A DNA stretch of 12,328 nucleotides from Leptospira ainazelensis (GTDB lineage Bacteria > Spirochaetota > Leptospiria > Leptospirales > Leptospiraceae). The translations under genes were made by a program, and so were the position numbers. Of this stretch, positions 1 to 8,101 are shown piece by piece; position 1 is the stretch's first letter, and each line of letters opens with the position of its first letter. A model generated the notes under the pieces. That model was not told where the DNA came from and searched no databases. It worked only from the letters and a program-made list of their open reading frames with translations. The stretch is taken from contig NZ_JAFFPT010000063.1 of NCBI RefSeq assembly GCF_016918785.1, forward strand, positions 1-12,328, written 5' to 3'.

Positions 1-1
1 C

Positions 2-17
2 TGTAGAACCTCCTACA
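2..17. repeat. Short imperfect palindrome (TGTAG...CTACA)
   Basis: The arms TGTAG (2-6) and CTACA (13-17) are perfect inverted copies around a 6-base centre. The element resembles the short intergenic palindromes of the TGTAGGAACTCCTACA type that I recall as frequent in Leptospira genomes. That resemblance is from memory. It lies outside any gene, downstream of the crotonase gene. Confidence 0.35.
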
Positions 18-61
18 ATATTTGAATTTTCCGAAAGATTCCGATTCTTGCTTTGTACAAA

Positions 62-89
62 TTAAAGCCGGCGATTTCACCGGCTTTAA
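62..89 (-). terminator. Stem-loop terminator after the crotonase gene
   Basis: A perfect 10-base inverted repeat (TTAAAGCCGG at 62-71, CCGGCTTTAA at 80-89) encloses an 8-base loop. Read on the minus strand it begins 26 bases after the crotonase stop codon. The descending arm runs into a short T-rich stretch (TTTAATTT), which fits a Rho-independent terminator with a weak U tract. It could also serve a gene arriving from the left on the plus strand, because the plus side is T-rich too. Confidence 0.6.
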
Positions 90-115
90 AACATTCTTCT
101 TTTCTAAATTAGAAT

Positions 116-883
116 TTACTGAAATACCGGTCTTCTTCTTTCAAGAATGGATTTCATCCCCTCTTGACCGTTTTTGGAAAAAACAGCGTTGGAGAGAAGA
201 GTGATGTCTCTTTCCGCGTTTTTTTCGGCAAACATACGAACCGGATCCCGAAGAGAAACTTTGATGCCGATCACCGATTCAATCGCCATGTCCTTAAATT
301 GCTCGCAGTATTTTCTCGCTTTTACCATCATCTCTTCGGTGGAGGCAGCCACGTCGTCGATCAGACCGATCTCTTTGGCTTCTTCCGCTTTGAGCCCTTT
401 TCCGGAATAGAGAAGATCTCTGGCTCCGTTGATTCCGACGGTTTCTTTCAACATAAAACCCGCAACCGAAGGAAAGTTGATTCCGATCTGGGATTCCGGA
501 AAACCGAGACGACCTTTTTTTTCCACCATCATTCTATAATCGCAAAAGATCGCGTAAACCGCACCCAAACCCATAGAATGACCGTTCATCGCGCATACGA
601 TCGGCCTTTCAAAAAACAGAAGTTTCGAAGCCGTGTCCAAAGCAAGACGAAGGACTTCCTGAATCTCTTCCAGAGTTTTCCCCACGAAAATTTCAGGGTT
701 GAATCCGTTGGAAAAAAACTTTTCGTTTTTGGATGTAAGAATCACCGCTTTGATCGTCGGGTCCTTTGCAATCGATTCGAGTTTCGAGGAAATCGTACGA
801 AAAAAATCTCCATTCAAAGAATTGACTTCATTGGTTTCAATGTAGAGTTCCAGGATATGATTGTTTCTAATTTCGGAAAGCAT
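116..883 (-). CDS. Crotonase-superfamily protein (enoyl-CoA hydratase/isomerase family, isomerase-like)
   Basis: This 255-residue protein has the length and architecture of a single-domain crotonase acting on acyl-CoA thioesters, probably in the cytoplasm in fatty-acid oxidation. The first oxyanion-hole segment is KFFSNGFNP (55-63). The second is GHSMGLGAVYAIFCD (101-115). The glutamate of the FPESQIGI segment (E130) matches the single catalytic acid of delta3,delta2-enoyl-CoA isomerases. The position of the other hydratase glutamate (Glu144 in the rat enzyme) is Val109. By family knowledge this argues against ordinary hydratase activity and for isomerase or another crotonase reaction. The ATG start has a good AGGAG at 889-893, five bases away. 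It lies 125 bases downstream of the LolB-like gene on the same strand, with no clear terminator between, so co-transcription is possible. Substrate is unknown. Confidence 0.88.
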   Translation of the reverse strand: MLSEIRNNHILELYIETNEVNSLNGDFFRTISSKLESIAKDPTIKAVILTSKNEKFFSNGFNPEIFVGKTLEEIQEVLRLALDTASKLLFFERPIVCAMNGHSMGLGAVYAIFCDYRMMVEKKGRLGFPESQIGINFPSVAGFMLKETVGINGARDLLYSGKGLKAEEAKEIGLIDDVAASTEEMMVKARKYCEQFKDMAIESVIGIKVSLRDPVRMFAEKNAERDITLLSNAVFSKNGQEGMKSILERRRPVFQ

Positions 884-1008
884 GGTTGCTCCTAGTTCGA
901 TAAAATGTGAATTCTGCGACGCGGATTCGATGGTTAAACCCGCATCTTTGAATAAGATTCATCCAAAATGACGGAAGAAAGAATGCTGTAAACCTCGATC
1001 TTCTTCTT

Positions 1009-1797
<789 letters not shown>

Positions 1798-1824
1798 TGA
1801 TTTATTTTTTTTTGGAATTTTTAG

Positions 1825-3870
1825 TTACGGGTTTAAAGGTCGTAATACGACGTTCTGAAGTTTTTTATGAATTCTATTCGTGTCTTCTTTTTTCTTAAAA
1901 AGTTTGAGGCTTTTCTCCCAATAGGCGATCGCGTTTCTCAATTCGTTTTTTTCTTTGTAAACATCGCCGATATGTTCTAAAATCACGGGGTCTTCTTCTC
2001 CCTTGTCTTTTAAAATCTGAAACGCCAATTGTAGATGTAAAAGCGCCTCTTCCAAATTTCCCATCTTAAAAAAAATCCAACCGAGACTGTCTTGATAAGC
2101 CTCGTTGTCGGGCGCGAGTTCCACGGCTTTTTGGACGAGAGTTAGGGATTCTTCCAAACGAATTCCCTTTTCGGAAAGATAATAACCTAAATAGTTGTAG
2201 GCCATCGGGTTGGTAGGATCGATCTCCATGGCTTTTTTGAGATCGTTTTCCATCGCGTCCTGATTCCCCAGCTTCTCGTGAACGGAGGCGCGATAAAAAT
2301 AATAGATCCCGTTTCCGGATTCCTTTTCGATCGCGGAATTGAATTCCTCCAAGGCTTCTTTGTATTTGTCCTTGGAAGCAAGAACGATTCCCAAAAGATA
2401 TCTCGCGTAAGACATCTCCGGTTCCGATTTCAAAACTTCACGGATCAGATTTTCAGCTTCCTCTTTTTTGTTAGGAGGATCCGCACGGAGTAAATAAGCA
2501 AGATGTAACTGGAATTTGAGTTTATCGGAATTTTTCTCGGCAAGTTCGACGGCTCTACGGGATTCTAAAATCGCACGATAAACAAAACCGGATTGTTCGT
2601 GGCAGGATGCCAAAAAATCATGAATCTCCGCAGAGCTCCATTCGGAAGTTTTATTCGGAATTTGACTCGCTCTTTGTGCGGTCCTCTCCGCGAGTTCGAA
2701 CTGTTGCATTCCGAAAACGATTTCCGAAACTTCTCTGAGTTCCCTCAAATACTTCGGTGGATCTTTTTCCTTTTCATAGATATCGAGCATCGCCAGACGC
2801 ACCGCAAGACGAGCGGGGAATTTTTCCTTTACGGACAAAAGAATTTTCTTTGCTTCGGCGTATTTTCCGAGCAATACAAGATACAATCCGTCGAGGACGC
2901 TTCCTTTCGGAATTTTCGACTGTTGATTGAGAATATTAAAATATTCGAATGCGTAAGAGCGGCTTTCGATAAAATACATTTCGGCCAGTAGATGTTCGAC
3001 CGAAGAAAGATTTTTCTTTACCTTTAGAATTCGATTGAGTTCCTTTCGAGCGGAAGCGAATTTTCCGAGTTGGTTCCAGATTCTCGCGAGCGTGAGCCTT
3101 GTGGAAATATCCGAAGGATTCTGCTGAAGATAGGAGCTTAAAAAATAGAGGGCCTTTTTTGTCTGCCCGCTCGCGAAATACATTTCACCCAAAGACTTAT
3201 CCACATAGGATCTGTATTTCGGATTTCCTTCCCGATTTCGAATGGAATCGCTGAGCGAAGTCAGATAAAGAATCGCCCTCGGAAAATTTTTGAGTTCCTG
3301 ATTCAAAGATCCTAAAAGATAAAGAAGATCGGAATCGTCCGCAAATCGACTCAGGTTCGTTTCCAGATAGTCGCTCGCCTTTTGATATTCTCCCATCCGA
3401 ATGAGAACCCTCGCTTTCAAAAGATAGGCGTCTCGAAACTGAGGATCGGCTTGAATCGCAAAGTCAGCTTCCTTTTCAGCCGATTCAAATTGTCCCAATG
3501 CGAAATGTCCGTTTGCCTTGGCGACTCGGGAAACGGGAGAAACGGGCCGTTTGAGCATTTCGGAACAACGGATGTATTTTTCGTAAAAACCTACGGATTC
3601 TTCATAAGCTTTTTTTGATTTTTCCTGAGAAGTTCCTTTGGTCGCATCGGTTTGTTTGTCGAAGGCGAGAGATAAAAAGAATTCGGGAGCGACCGTGGAT
3701 TGTGAGTATTCACATTCTTCTTCCGAAAAAAGAGAGAACGGAAAAACCGTAAAACAAAAAACCAAGACCCAAAGATGGAAAGACACGAAACCGGAAAGTC
3801 TACGAAAGACGTTTTTATTATTTGCTTGATTCATTCGGGTAACGGGACAGATTTGAGAAGAATGTTCCAT
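1825..3870 (-). CDS. Exported TPR-repeat protein
   Basis: A 681-residue protein built mostly of tetratricopeptide repeats. A hydrophobic segment at 27-46 after RR (23-24) looks like a signal peptide with possible cleavage near SLFS/EEE (49-50), so the solenoid probably lies in the periplasm. TPR units are readable at about 116-176, 180-250, 256-345, 415-448 and 485-655. The block at 556-655 (YNYLGYYLSEKG, then AYQDSLGWIFFKMGNLEEAL, then ILEHIGDVYKEKNELRNAIAYWEKSL) is the hallmark of a widespread TPR family that sits next to lolB-like genes in several bacteria. The start is uncertain. ATG at 3870 has only a weak GGATGG upstream, and Met13 (3834) would give a more compact signal peptide but also lacks a clear ribosome site. 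It precedes the LolB-like gene by 27 bases on the same strand and is divergent from the gene at 3969. Specific function unknown; likely a scaffold for envelope protein assembly or transport. Confidence 0.85.
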   Translation of the reverse strand: MEHSSQICPVTRMNQANNKNVFRRLSGFVSFHLWVLVFCFTVFPFSLFSEEECEYSQSTVAPEFFLSLAFDKQTDATKGTSQEKSKKAYEESVGFYEKYIRCSEMLKRPVSPVSRVAKANGHFALGQFESAEKEADFAIQADPQFRDAYLLKARVLIRMGEYQKASDYLETNLSRFADDSDLLYLLGSLNQELKNFPRAILYLTSLSDSIRNREGNPKYRSYVDKSLGEMYFASGQTKKALYFLSSYLQQNPSDISTRLTLARIWNQLGKFASARKELNRILKVKKNLSSVEHLLAEMYFIESRSYAFEYFNILNQQSKIPKGSVLDGLYLVLLGKYAEAKKILLSVKEKFPARLAVRLAMLDIYEKEKDPPKYLRELREVSEIVFGMQQFELAERTAQRASQIPNKTSEWSSAEIHDFLASCHEQSGFVYRAILESRRAVELAEKNSDKLKFQLHLAYLLRADPPNKKEEAENLIREVLKSEPEMSYARYLLGIVLASKDKYKEALEEFNSAIEKESGNGIYYFYRASVHEKLGNQDAMENDLKKAMEIDPTNPMAYNYLGYYLSEKGIRLEESLTLVQKAVELAPDNEAYQDSLGWIFFKMGNLEEALLHLQLAFQILKDKGEEDPVILEHIGDVYKEKNELRNAIAYWEKSLKLFKKKEDTNRIHKKLQNVVLRPLNP

Positions 3871-3968
3871 ACGTCAGGAACCATCCCGTCAATAGGTCCG
3901 GAATTTCATTCTGCGCACAATCCGTCTAGGAGTCGAATCAATTTTCCAAACGAGCGGAGCGGTTCATC

Positions 3969-5261
3969 TTGTTAACATACATCCGAGAAAATAAAAAATT
4001 CATTCTGATCCTACTTTTGGCTTGGACCGCCGCGGCCGCCTGGATCCTTCCCAATCGATATAAATTATTGAGTAAAGTTGCGCTGATGGTGAGACCGCCC
4101 GGTTACGATCGCAAGACCGCGGAAGAATTTATCGAAAAGGGAGATTCGATCCTGCAAAGGGAAGTCGCTTATCAAGATCAAGGGGAAAGAATCCCGGATC
4201 TCGATCTGATGAGGGAAGCCTGTCTTTATTATTATTCGATGAGCGAGAGAGATTCAGTTCTTTACAAACCTTCTTGGACGGATTCGATTCATATCTGGAG
4301 ATTTAAGGATTCCGGAATAAAAGAAGAATCCTCCGGAGAAAAAAAAATCTCTTCCAAAACAAGATCGAGAAACCCGATCACGGGAGGACTCAATCCCGGA
4401 GAATACTGGAAAAGCACATATCCGACCGTCTTAGAGGCGTTAGACTATTATAAGAGGGCTTTGAATTTTTCAGGACCGGATTTTTCCGTTCCCAAAAAAA
4501 TCGAACGAACGGCTCTGGCGGTTTGTCGCCCCGAAGAAGTTTTGCTCGCATACGCGGACTATGTTCGAAACACGGAAGAATCGGTTCGTGTCGCGATCGA
4601 AAATAGTAAACCCAAAAAACCGTTTTTCTCCTGCAATCAAGATCCCAATCCGATGAACGTATTGACCGAAAAACAAAATCAGATGCGCGTTTGGTCTCAG
4701 ATCAAATCCAATTCTTTTTTGATCGATCCGGATCGGAATATCAGAGTCAACGCAAACGATTTCAAAAAAGCTCTCAACCTACTCGCCTTCGGAATCTACA
4801 AAACCGGACTCAATTCGATTTCTCCTTTGGAAGCGGACGGAATTTTAGAAAAACTTCTTTTCTTCTCCGATCCTGGCACCGTCGAATACGACGAACTCCT
4901 TTTCAAAAGAGGAATGCTCAACTATCAACTCGGAAAAAGAGACCCGCTTTTTTGGAACAAAGCGATCTTCTACTTTCGAGAAGCCGCACAGTCTAACTTC
5001 TTAGATAAGGGCTCGGTATTCGAAGCACAATTGATGAATATTCGTTCCGAGATTCGAAAGGGAGAATTGGATTTAGCCTTACAGGGGTTACAGTCTCTGG
5101 AATCCGAACTTTATACGATCGATAAAGCGTATCGGACGACCGGAGCCGGAAGAAGTGACCTTGTCGAAGACAGAAAAAAACTCTTACGATACGTTCTCCG
5201 AAAAAAAGGAAGATACGAAGAAGCGGATGAACTCTATGTCGAAGAAGATTCATTATTTTGA
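3969..5261 (+). CDS. Membrane-anchored hypothetical protein, TPR-like helical
   Basis: I do not recognise this 430-residue protein. The start is TTG with a well-placed GGAG at 3956-3959, nine bases upstream. No ATG occurs before residue 40, and starting there would lose the membrane segment. Residues 11-27 (FILILLLAWTAAAAWIL) form an uncleaved anchor or signal peptide after a short KK-containing N-terminus, so the rest probably faces the periplasm. The remainder is charged and helical, with helix pairs suggesting degenerate TPRs: ALDYYKRAL (157-165), LLFKRGMLNYQLG (310-322) with AIFYFREAA (332-340), LDLALQGLQSLESEL (367-381) and GRYEEADELY (414-423). A low-complexity S/K-rich linker lies at about 115-135. 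It is divergent from the exported TPR gene (98 bases apart) and its 3' end overlaps the desulfurase gene by 26 bases, implying co-transcription and perhaps translational coupling. Confidence 0.8.
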   Translation: MLTYIRENKKFILILLLAWTAAAAWILPNRYKLLSKVALMVRPPGYDRKTAEEFIEKGDSILQREVAYQDQGERIPDLDLMREACLYYYSMSERDSVLYKPSWTDSIHIWRFKDSGIKEESSGEKKISSKTRSRNPITGGLNPGEYWKSTYPTVLEALDYYKRALNFSGPDFSVPKKIERTALAVCRPEEVLLAYADYVRNTEESVRVAIENSKPKKPFFSCNQDPNPMNVLTEKQNQMRVWSQIKSNSFLIDPDRNIRVNANDFKKALNLLAFGIYKTGLNSISPLEADGILEKLLFFSDPGTVEYDELLFKRGMLNYQLGKRDPLFWNKAIFYFREAAQSNFLDKGSVFEAQLMNIRSEIRKGELDLALQGLQSLESELYTIDKAYRTTGAGRSDLVEDRKKLLRYVLRKKGRYEEADELYVEEDSLF

Positions 5262-6357
5262 TTACAACGCGACCCATCCCCCTTTTGCGGATGTGCTCGT
5301 AGAAGTTCAAAACGACTATCTCAACGATTTCTACAATCCTTCCGGCGCGACCCGATTTTCCTTAGCGAGACAGGGAAAAATCGAAGAAGCCAGAAAGGTT
5401 TTAGAAAAATATACGGGCAAACCCGCAAAAGAATTTGTCTTTTCCTCCACGGGAACCGAAGCCAATCACCTCCTAACGCAGGCTATCTCCGAAACGTTTG
5501 CCGGATCGGCGATCGTATCTTCTTTCGAACACGCTTCTATGTATTCCGCGCTGGAATACGCAGGTTTTGAGACGAGAAAGATTATTTCCCTTTCGAACGG
5601 ACAAATCGATCTTTCCCATCTTCGAATTCTTTTGGAAGAAAAACCGGCTCCCATTTTTGTCCTACACGTCGCCAACGAATCCGGAGTCATCCAACCTCTC
5701 GAAAAAATCTCCGCACTCGCAAAAGAATTCGGCGTTCCTTTGTTTTCCGATCTGATGCAATCCTTTGGAAAGATAGAAATTCCCTTTTCTATCTTGAGCG
5801 GATTAACGTTTTCGGGTCATAAAATCGGAGCCGGGATGGGCGCATCCGGCACTTGGATTCGTTCCGATTTGGTTTCTGAAAAAGAATTCGGAATTTTTCG
5901 CGGAGGAAATCAGGAGAACAATCACCGAGCAGGAACCGAAAATTCTCCCGCAATATTAGCTCTTTCGTATATTCTAAAAAGAAGAATTCCCGAGATCAAA
6001 AAGAAAGACGAAATTCTAAAAACCTATCAAACCAAAATCGAAAGCGTATTGGAAGAATGCGGTTGCAAAATCATAGGAAAAGAATCCCCGCGGATCGCGA
6101 GCACCTCCTTTTGTCTTCTTCCCACGGACGACGTCGATTTTTTTATGATGGGACTGGAAGAATCCGGTTTTGTAGTATCGACCGGTTCCTCCTGTAAGTC
6201 CAGATCCAGAGAACCAGCTGTTTCTCTTTTGTCCATGGGATTTAGCGAAGAAGAAGCCTTGCGCGCGATACGGATATCGACCGGATGGTTTACAACCGAA
6301 GAGGAAGTGGATAAACTTTGTATTCGGATTCGAGATGTTTTAAAAGCCTTGTTCTAA
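5236..6357 (+). CDS. Cysteine desulfurase, IscS/NifS-like (class V aminotransferase)
   Basis: This 373-residue PLP enzyme would remove sulfur from cysteine as an enzyme-bound persulfide for Fe-S clusters or thio-modified molecules. The usual landmarks appear in order: YFDYNATHPP (7-16); STGTEANHL (71-79); EHAS with His99, which stacks on PLP; ANESGVIQPL (146-155); the Asp172/Gln175 pair in FSDLMQSFGK; SGHKIGAG with Lys196 as the Schiff-base lysine; RGGNQENNHRAGTEN (222-236); and the active-site Cys320 in STGSSCKSRSREP. The length and the extended cysteine loop suit group I enzymes. I chose ATG 5236 because YFDYNAT normally starts within ten residues of the N-terminus; an open frame extends upstream to 5155 but would add an unrelated charged tail. 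The start lies inside the preceding gene. No scaffold (iscU/sufU), ferredoxin, mnmA or thiI gene is visible nearby, so the sulfur acceptor cannot be told from context. Confidence 0.93.
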   Translation: MSKKIHYFDYNATHPPFADVLVEVQNDYLNDFYNPSGATRFSLARQGKIEEARKVLEKYTGKPAKEFVFSSTGTEANHLLTQAISETFAGSAIVSSFEHASMYSALEYAGFETRKIISLSNGQIDLSHLRILLEEKPAPIFVLHVANESGVIQPLEKISALAKEFGVPLFSDLMQSFGKIEIPFSILSGLTFSGHKIGAGMGASGTWIRSDLVSEKEFGIFRGGNQENNHRAGTENSPAILALSYILKRRIPEIKKKDEILKTYQTKIESVLEECGCKIIGKESPRIASTSFCLLPTDDVDFFMMGLEESGFVVSTGSSCKSRSREPAVSLLSMGFSEEEALRAIRISTGWFTTEEEVDKLCIRIRDVLKALF

Positions 6358-6430
6358 GATTTATAAAATTTTGAATCTCCTTTTTGTTCAAAAACGAAAA
6401 ATGAATTTCGATTTTGAAGTAGTTTTCATT

Positions 6431-6462
6431 GGCGCAAAGCGCCTTAGTTTAAAAATTTTTTC
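6431..6462 (+). terminator. Possible terminator after the desulfurase gene
   Basis: A GC-only stem GGCGC (6431-6435) / GCGCC (6439-6443) with a three-base AAA loop is followed by TTAGTTT and then an A/T run ending in six Ts (6457-6462 region). The stem is short, with five pairs. It lies 74 bases after the stop codon of the desulfurase and before the lipoprotein array, where a transcript end would be expected. Confidence 0.4.
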
Positions 6463-6469
6463 AACTTGA

Positions 6470-6486
6470 TTTGAATTCGATTCAAA
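6470..6486. promoter_or_regulatory. Perfect dyad upstream of the lipoprotein array
   Basis: TTTGAAT (6470-6476) and ATTCAAA (6480-6486) are perfect inverted copies around TCG. The dyad lies about 127 bases before the first gene of the lipoprotein array. It has the size and AT-rich character of a repressor or activator operator, but no regulator can be named and it may be chance in AT-rich DNA. Confidence 0.25.
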
Positions 6487-6509
6487 ATCAGATCCTCTCT
6501 TCTGTTTTA

Positions 6510-6523
6510 ATTTTCAAGAAAAT
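6510..6523. promoter_or_regulatory. Second small dyad upstream of the array
   Basis: ATTTTC (6510-6515) and GAAAAT (6518-6523) are inverted copies around AA. A TATATC sequence at 6533-6538 follows and could be a -10 element, but no good -35 lies at the proper distance. The site may mark the promoter zone of the array and is reported only as a candidate. Confidence 0.2.
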
Positions 6524-6612
6524 CAAACAAAATATATCCAACACTCTTGTAGTTAAAACAGTCCCGTAGGAAACGTTCTTTGTCGACCGTCTTTCGGCAA
6601 TAGCACATAACT

Positions 6613-7254
6613 TTGAAAAAGCGATATTCGCAAATTCTCACCCAAATCTGCATCTGGATCGGATGTTTTCTCTTTTTATTTTCCTGCGCCATCGGGGGAA
6701 TCGAAAGGGATAATCCTATAGTCAAAATTCCGCAAAACTCAGATGTGGAAATACTTCGGATCAATTTAATCCATGGAAGAACGGAGAAACTATTTGGGCT
6801 TAGTATCGGAATATCAAATGAGGTAAGATCTGACCTCACGGGTTTTCAAATTGGAATTCTAAATAAAGCGATGAACGGAACGATTCCGATTCAAATCGGA
6901 GTTTATAATCGATTGGATGGCGTAGGATATGCGATTCGAACGGGCTTAATCAACTACGGTGGAAGATTTTCTTTGAATCCACGAAATATTCCGATCTATC
7001 TGATCGGCGGTGTCACGGTTGGAGTGATCAATTTAGATTCCGACGGCGGTGCGAATGTAGGAATCGCCAATCTTTTCGTCGGCGGACTCAATGTAGGTCT
7101 CATCAACATTTTGACAAACGGGTTTACTATCGGATTGATCAATCACGGATTCGGCAAAACATTCACCCTTGGAATAATCAATTTTTGTGAATTTGGACCA
7201 ATTCCCGTTATGATCCTTGCAAACTACTGCTATCTTACTAAAGAAAAATCTTAA
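6613..7254 (+). CDS. Array lipoprotein 1 (repeat lipoprotein, most divergent paralogue)
   Basis: A 213-residue predicted lipoprotein. TTG is the only start that keeps the signal peptide; no Shine-Dalgarno sequence is visible near it. The signal runs MKKR, then a hydrophobic core, then LFSC with Cys25 lipidated. A pre-repeat segment (VEILRINLIHGRTEKLFG) matches the FRLNLLYGEV segment of the paralogues, but the PPKTETE sequence is degenerate (IPQNSDVE). Repeats of the type G-x-x-[IVL]-G-[IVL]-x-N occur at 62, 77, 92, 107, 133, 146, 158, 170 and 183. The cap NFC...NYC has Cys192 and Cys206, as in all five paralogues. Function unknown. I recall a Leptospira family named LA_2272/LA_2273 for proteins of this kind; that link is unverified. 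The next array gene starts 137 bases downstream. Confidence 0.8.
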   Translation: MKKRYSQILTQICIWIGCFLFLFSCAIGGIERDNPIVKIPQNSDVEILRINLIHGRTEKLFGLSIGISNEVRSDLTGFQIGILNKAMNGTIPIQIGVYNRLDGVGYAIRTGLINYGGRFSLNPRNIPIYLIGGVTVGVINLDSDGGANVGIANLFVGGLNVGLINILTNGFTIGLINHGFGKTFTLGIINFCEFGPIPVMILANYCYLTKEKS

Positions 7255-7391
7255 AACATCAAAACAGTCGATTCGAAACAAGGACGTATTTTCCGTCTAT
7301 GACGGATTAGAGAATCGGAGAATCAAAACGAAGTTGACAAACTTTCATTTTCTGTGAAAAAAGCCCTCACAAATTTCAGCACAAACCACAC

Positions 7392-8099
7392 ATGAAAATT
7401 AGAATCAAATACCAACATTGCTCCGTCGTACTATTCTGCTGGATCCTTTTGAGTAACTGCGGCCTAGCGCTTACCCCTCGCATAACGACGAAAATACCCC
7501 CTAAGACGGAAACCGAAATTTTTCGGCTCAACCTTTTATACGGAGAAGTCAAAACTCTCGCCGGAATCAACGTAGGATTGTTAAACGAAGTCCAGGAAAA
7601 TCTCTACGGAGCTCAACTCGGAATCGTGAATTTTTCGGAAGGAAAAACCTACGGATTCCAAGTGGCCGTGGTCAATGCGGCAAAGAACAAAGGTTTTGGA
7701 ATTCAAGCGGGAATCGTAAATTCCACAAACGGAGATTCCAAAGGAATCCAAGCCGGAATTATCAACTTAGGAAGTGATAAACGAGGTTACGATCTTACGA
7801 TAGGCGTCGGCAATTATAAGACGAGCGGGCTTATGATCGGAGTCACGAACCTTTCCACACAGGGAATCAATCTCGGGGCCTTAAACGAAAATTCTCAAGG
7901 CCTTAACTTGGGAGTTTTGAACATCCAAGGAGGCGGAGTCAGTATCGGAGTCTTTAACGGAGGGTCCGGAGTTCATATCGGCCTTTTCAATTCGGCGGGA
8001 GAAGACGAGACCGAACCTCCTACTATACAATTCGGACTTCTTAATTTTTGCGGAAAGGGAAGATTTCCGGTCATGATCGGATTTAACTATTGTAAATAA
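7392..8099 (+). CDS. Array lipoprotein 2 (repeat lipoprotein)
   Basis: A 235-residue predicted lipoprotein starting at ATG, with no clear ribosome-binding site upstream. The signal peptide ends in LLSNC, making Cys23 the lipidation site. Next come LALTPRITTKIPPKTETEI (25-43) and FRLNLLYGEV (44-53). This copy shows the repeat most clearly, with 13 units starting near residues 58, 73, 88, 103, 118, 134, 146, 158, 170, 182, 193, 211 and 225. The period is 15 for the first units and 11-12 for the middle ones. The unit core is G-[IVLF]-[QNS]-[IVAL]-G-[IVL]-x-N, as in GIQAGIVN and GINLGALN. The cap contains Cys220 and Cys234, the only cysteines in the mature chain besides the lipidated one. It is followed after two bases by the next paralogue, so the two are surely co-transcribed. 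No catalytic motif is visible. Confidence 0.85.
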   Translation: MKIRIKYQHCSVVLFCWILLSNCGLALTPRITTKIPPKTETEIFRLNLLYGEVKTLAGINVGLLNEVQENLYGAQLGIVNFSEGKTYGFQVAVVNAAKNKGFGIQAGIVNSTNGDSKGIQAGIINLGSDKRGYDLTIGVGNYKTSGLMIGVTNLSTQGINLGALNENSQGLNLGVLNIQGGGVSIGVFNGGSGVHIGLFNSAGEDETEPPTIQFGLLNFCGKGRFPVMIGFNYCK

Positions 8100-8101
8100 C
8101 T

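Noticed and set aside
164..895. Long plus-strand open frame (243 codons) opposite the crotonase gene
   Set aside because: It lies almost wholly antisense to a well-supported crotonase gene. Its translation is rich in Phe, Arg and His without any domain, which is typical of a shadow frame.
5155..5235. Upstream extension of the cysteine desulfurase to an earlier ATG
   Set aside because: It would add 27 charged residues read from inside the preceding gene. The family's conserved YFDYNAT segment normally lies right at the N-terminus.
7292..7306. Hairpin TCCGTC-TAT-GACGGA between array genes 1 and 2
   Set aside because: The stem is only six pairs and is not followed by a T run on the plus strand, so a terminator call is not justified.
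7334..7339. Perfect TTGACA that could be a -35 box before array gene 2
   Set aside because: No -10-like hexamer lies 15-19 bases downstream; that region is CTGTGAAAAAAG. I do not call a promoter from a lone hexamer.
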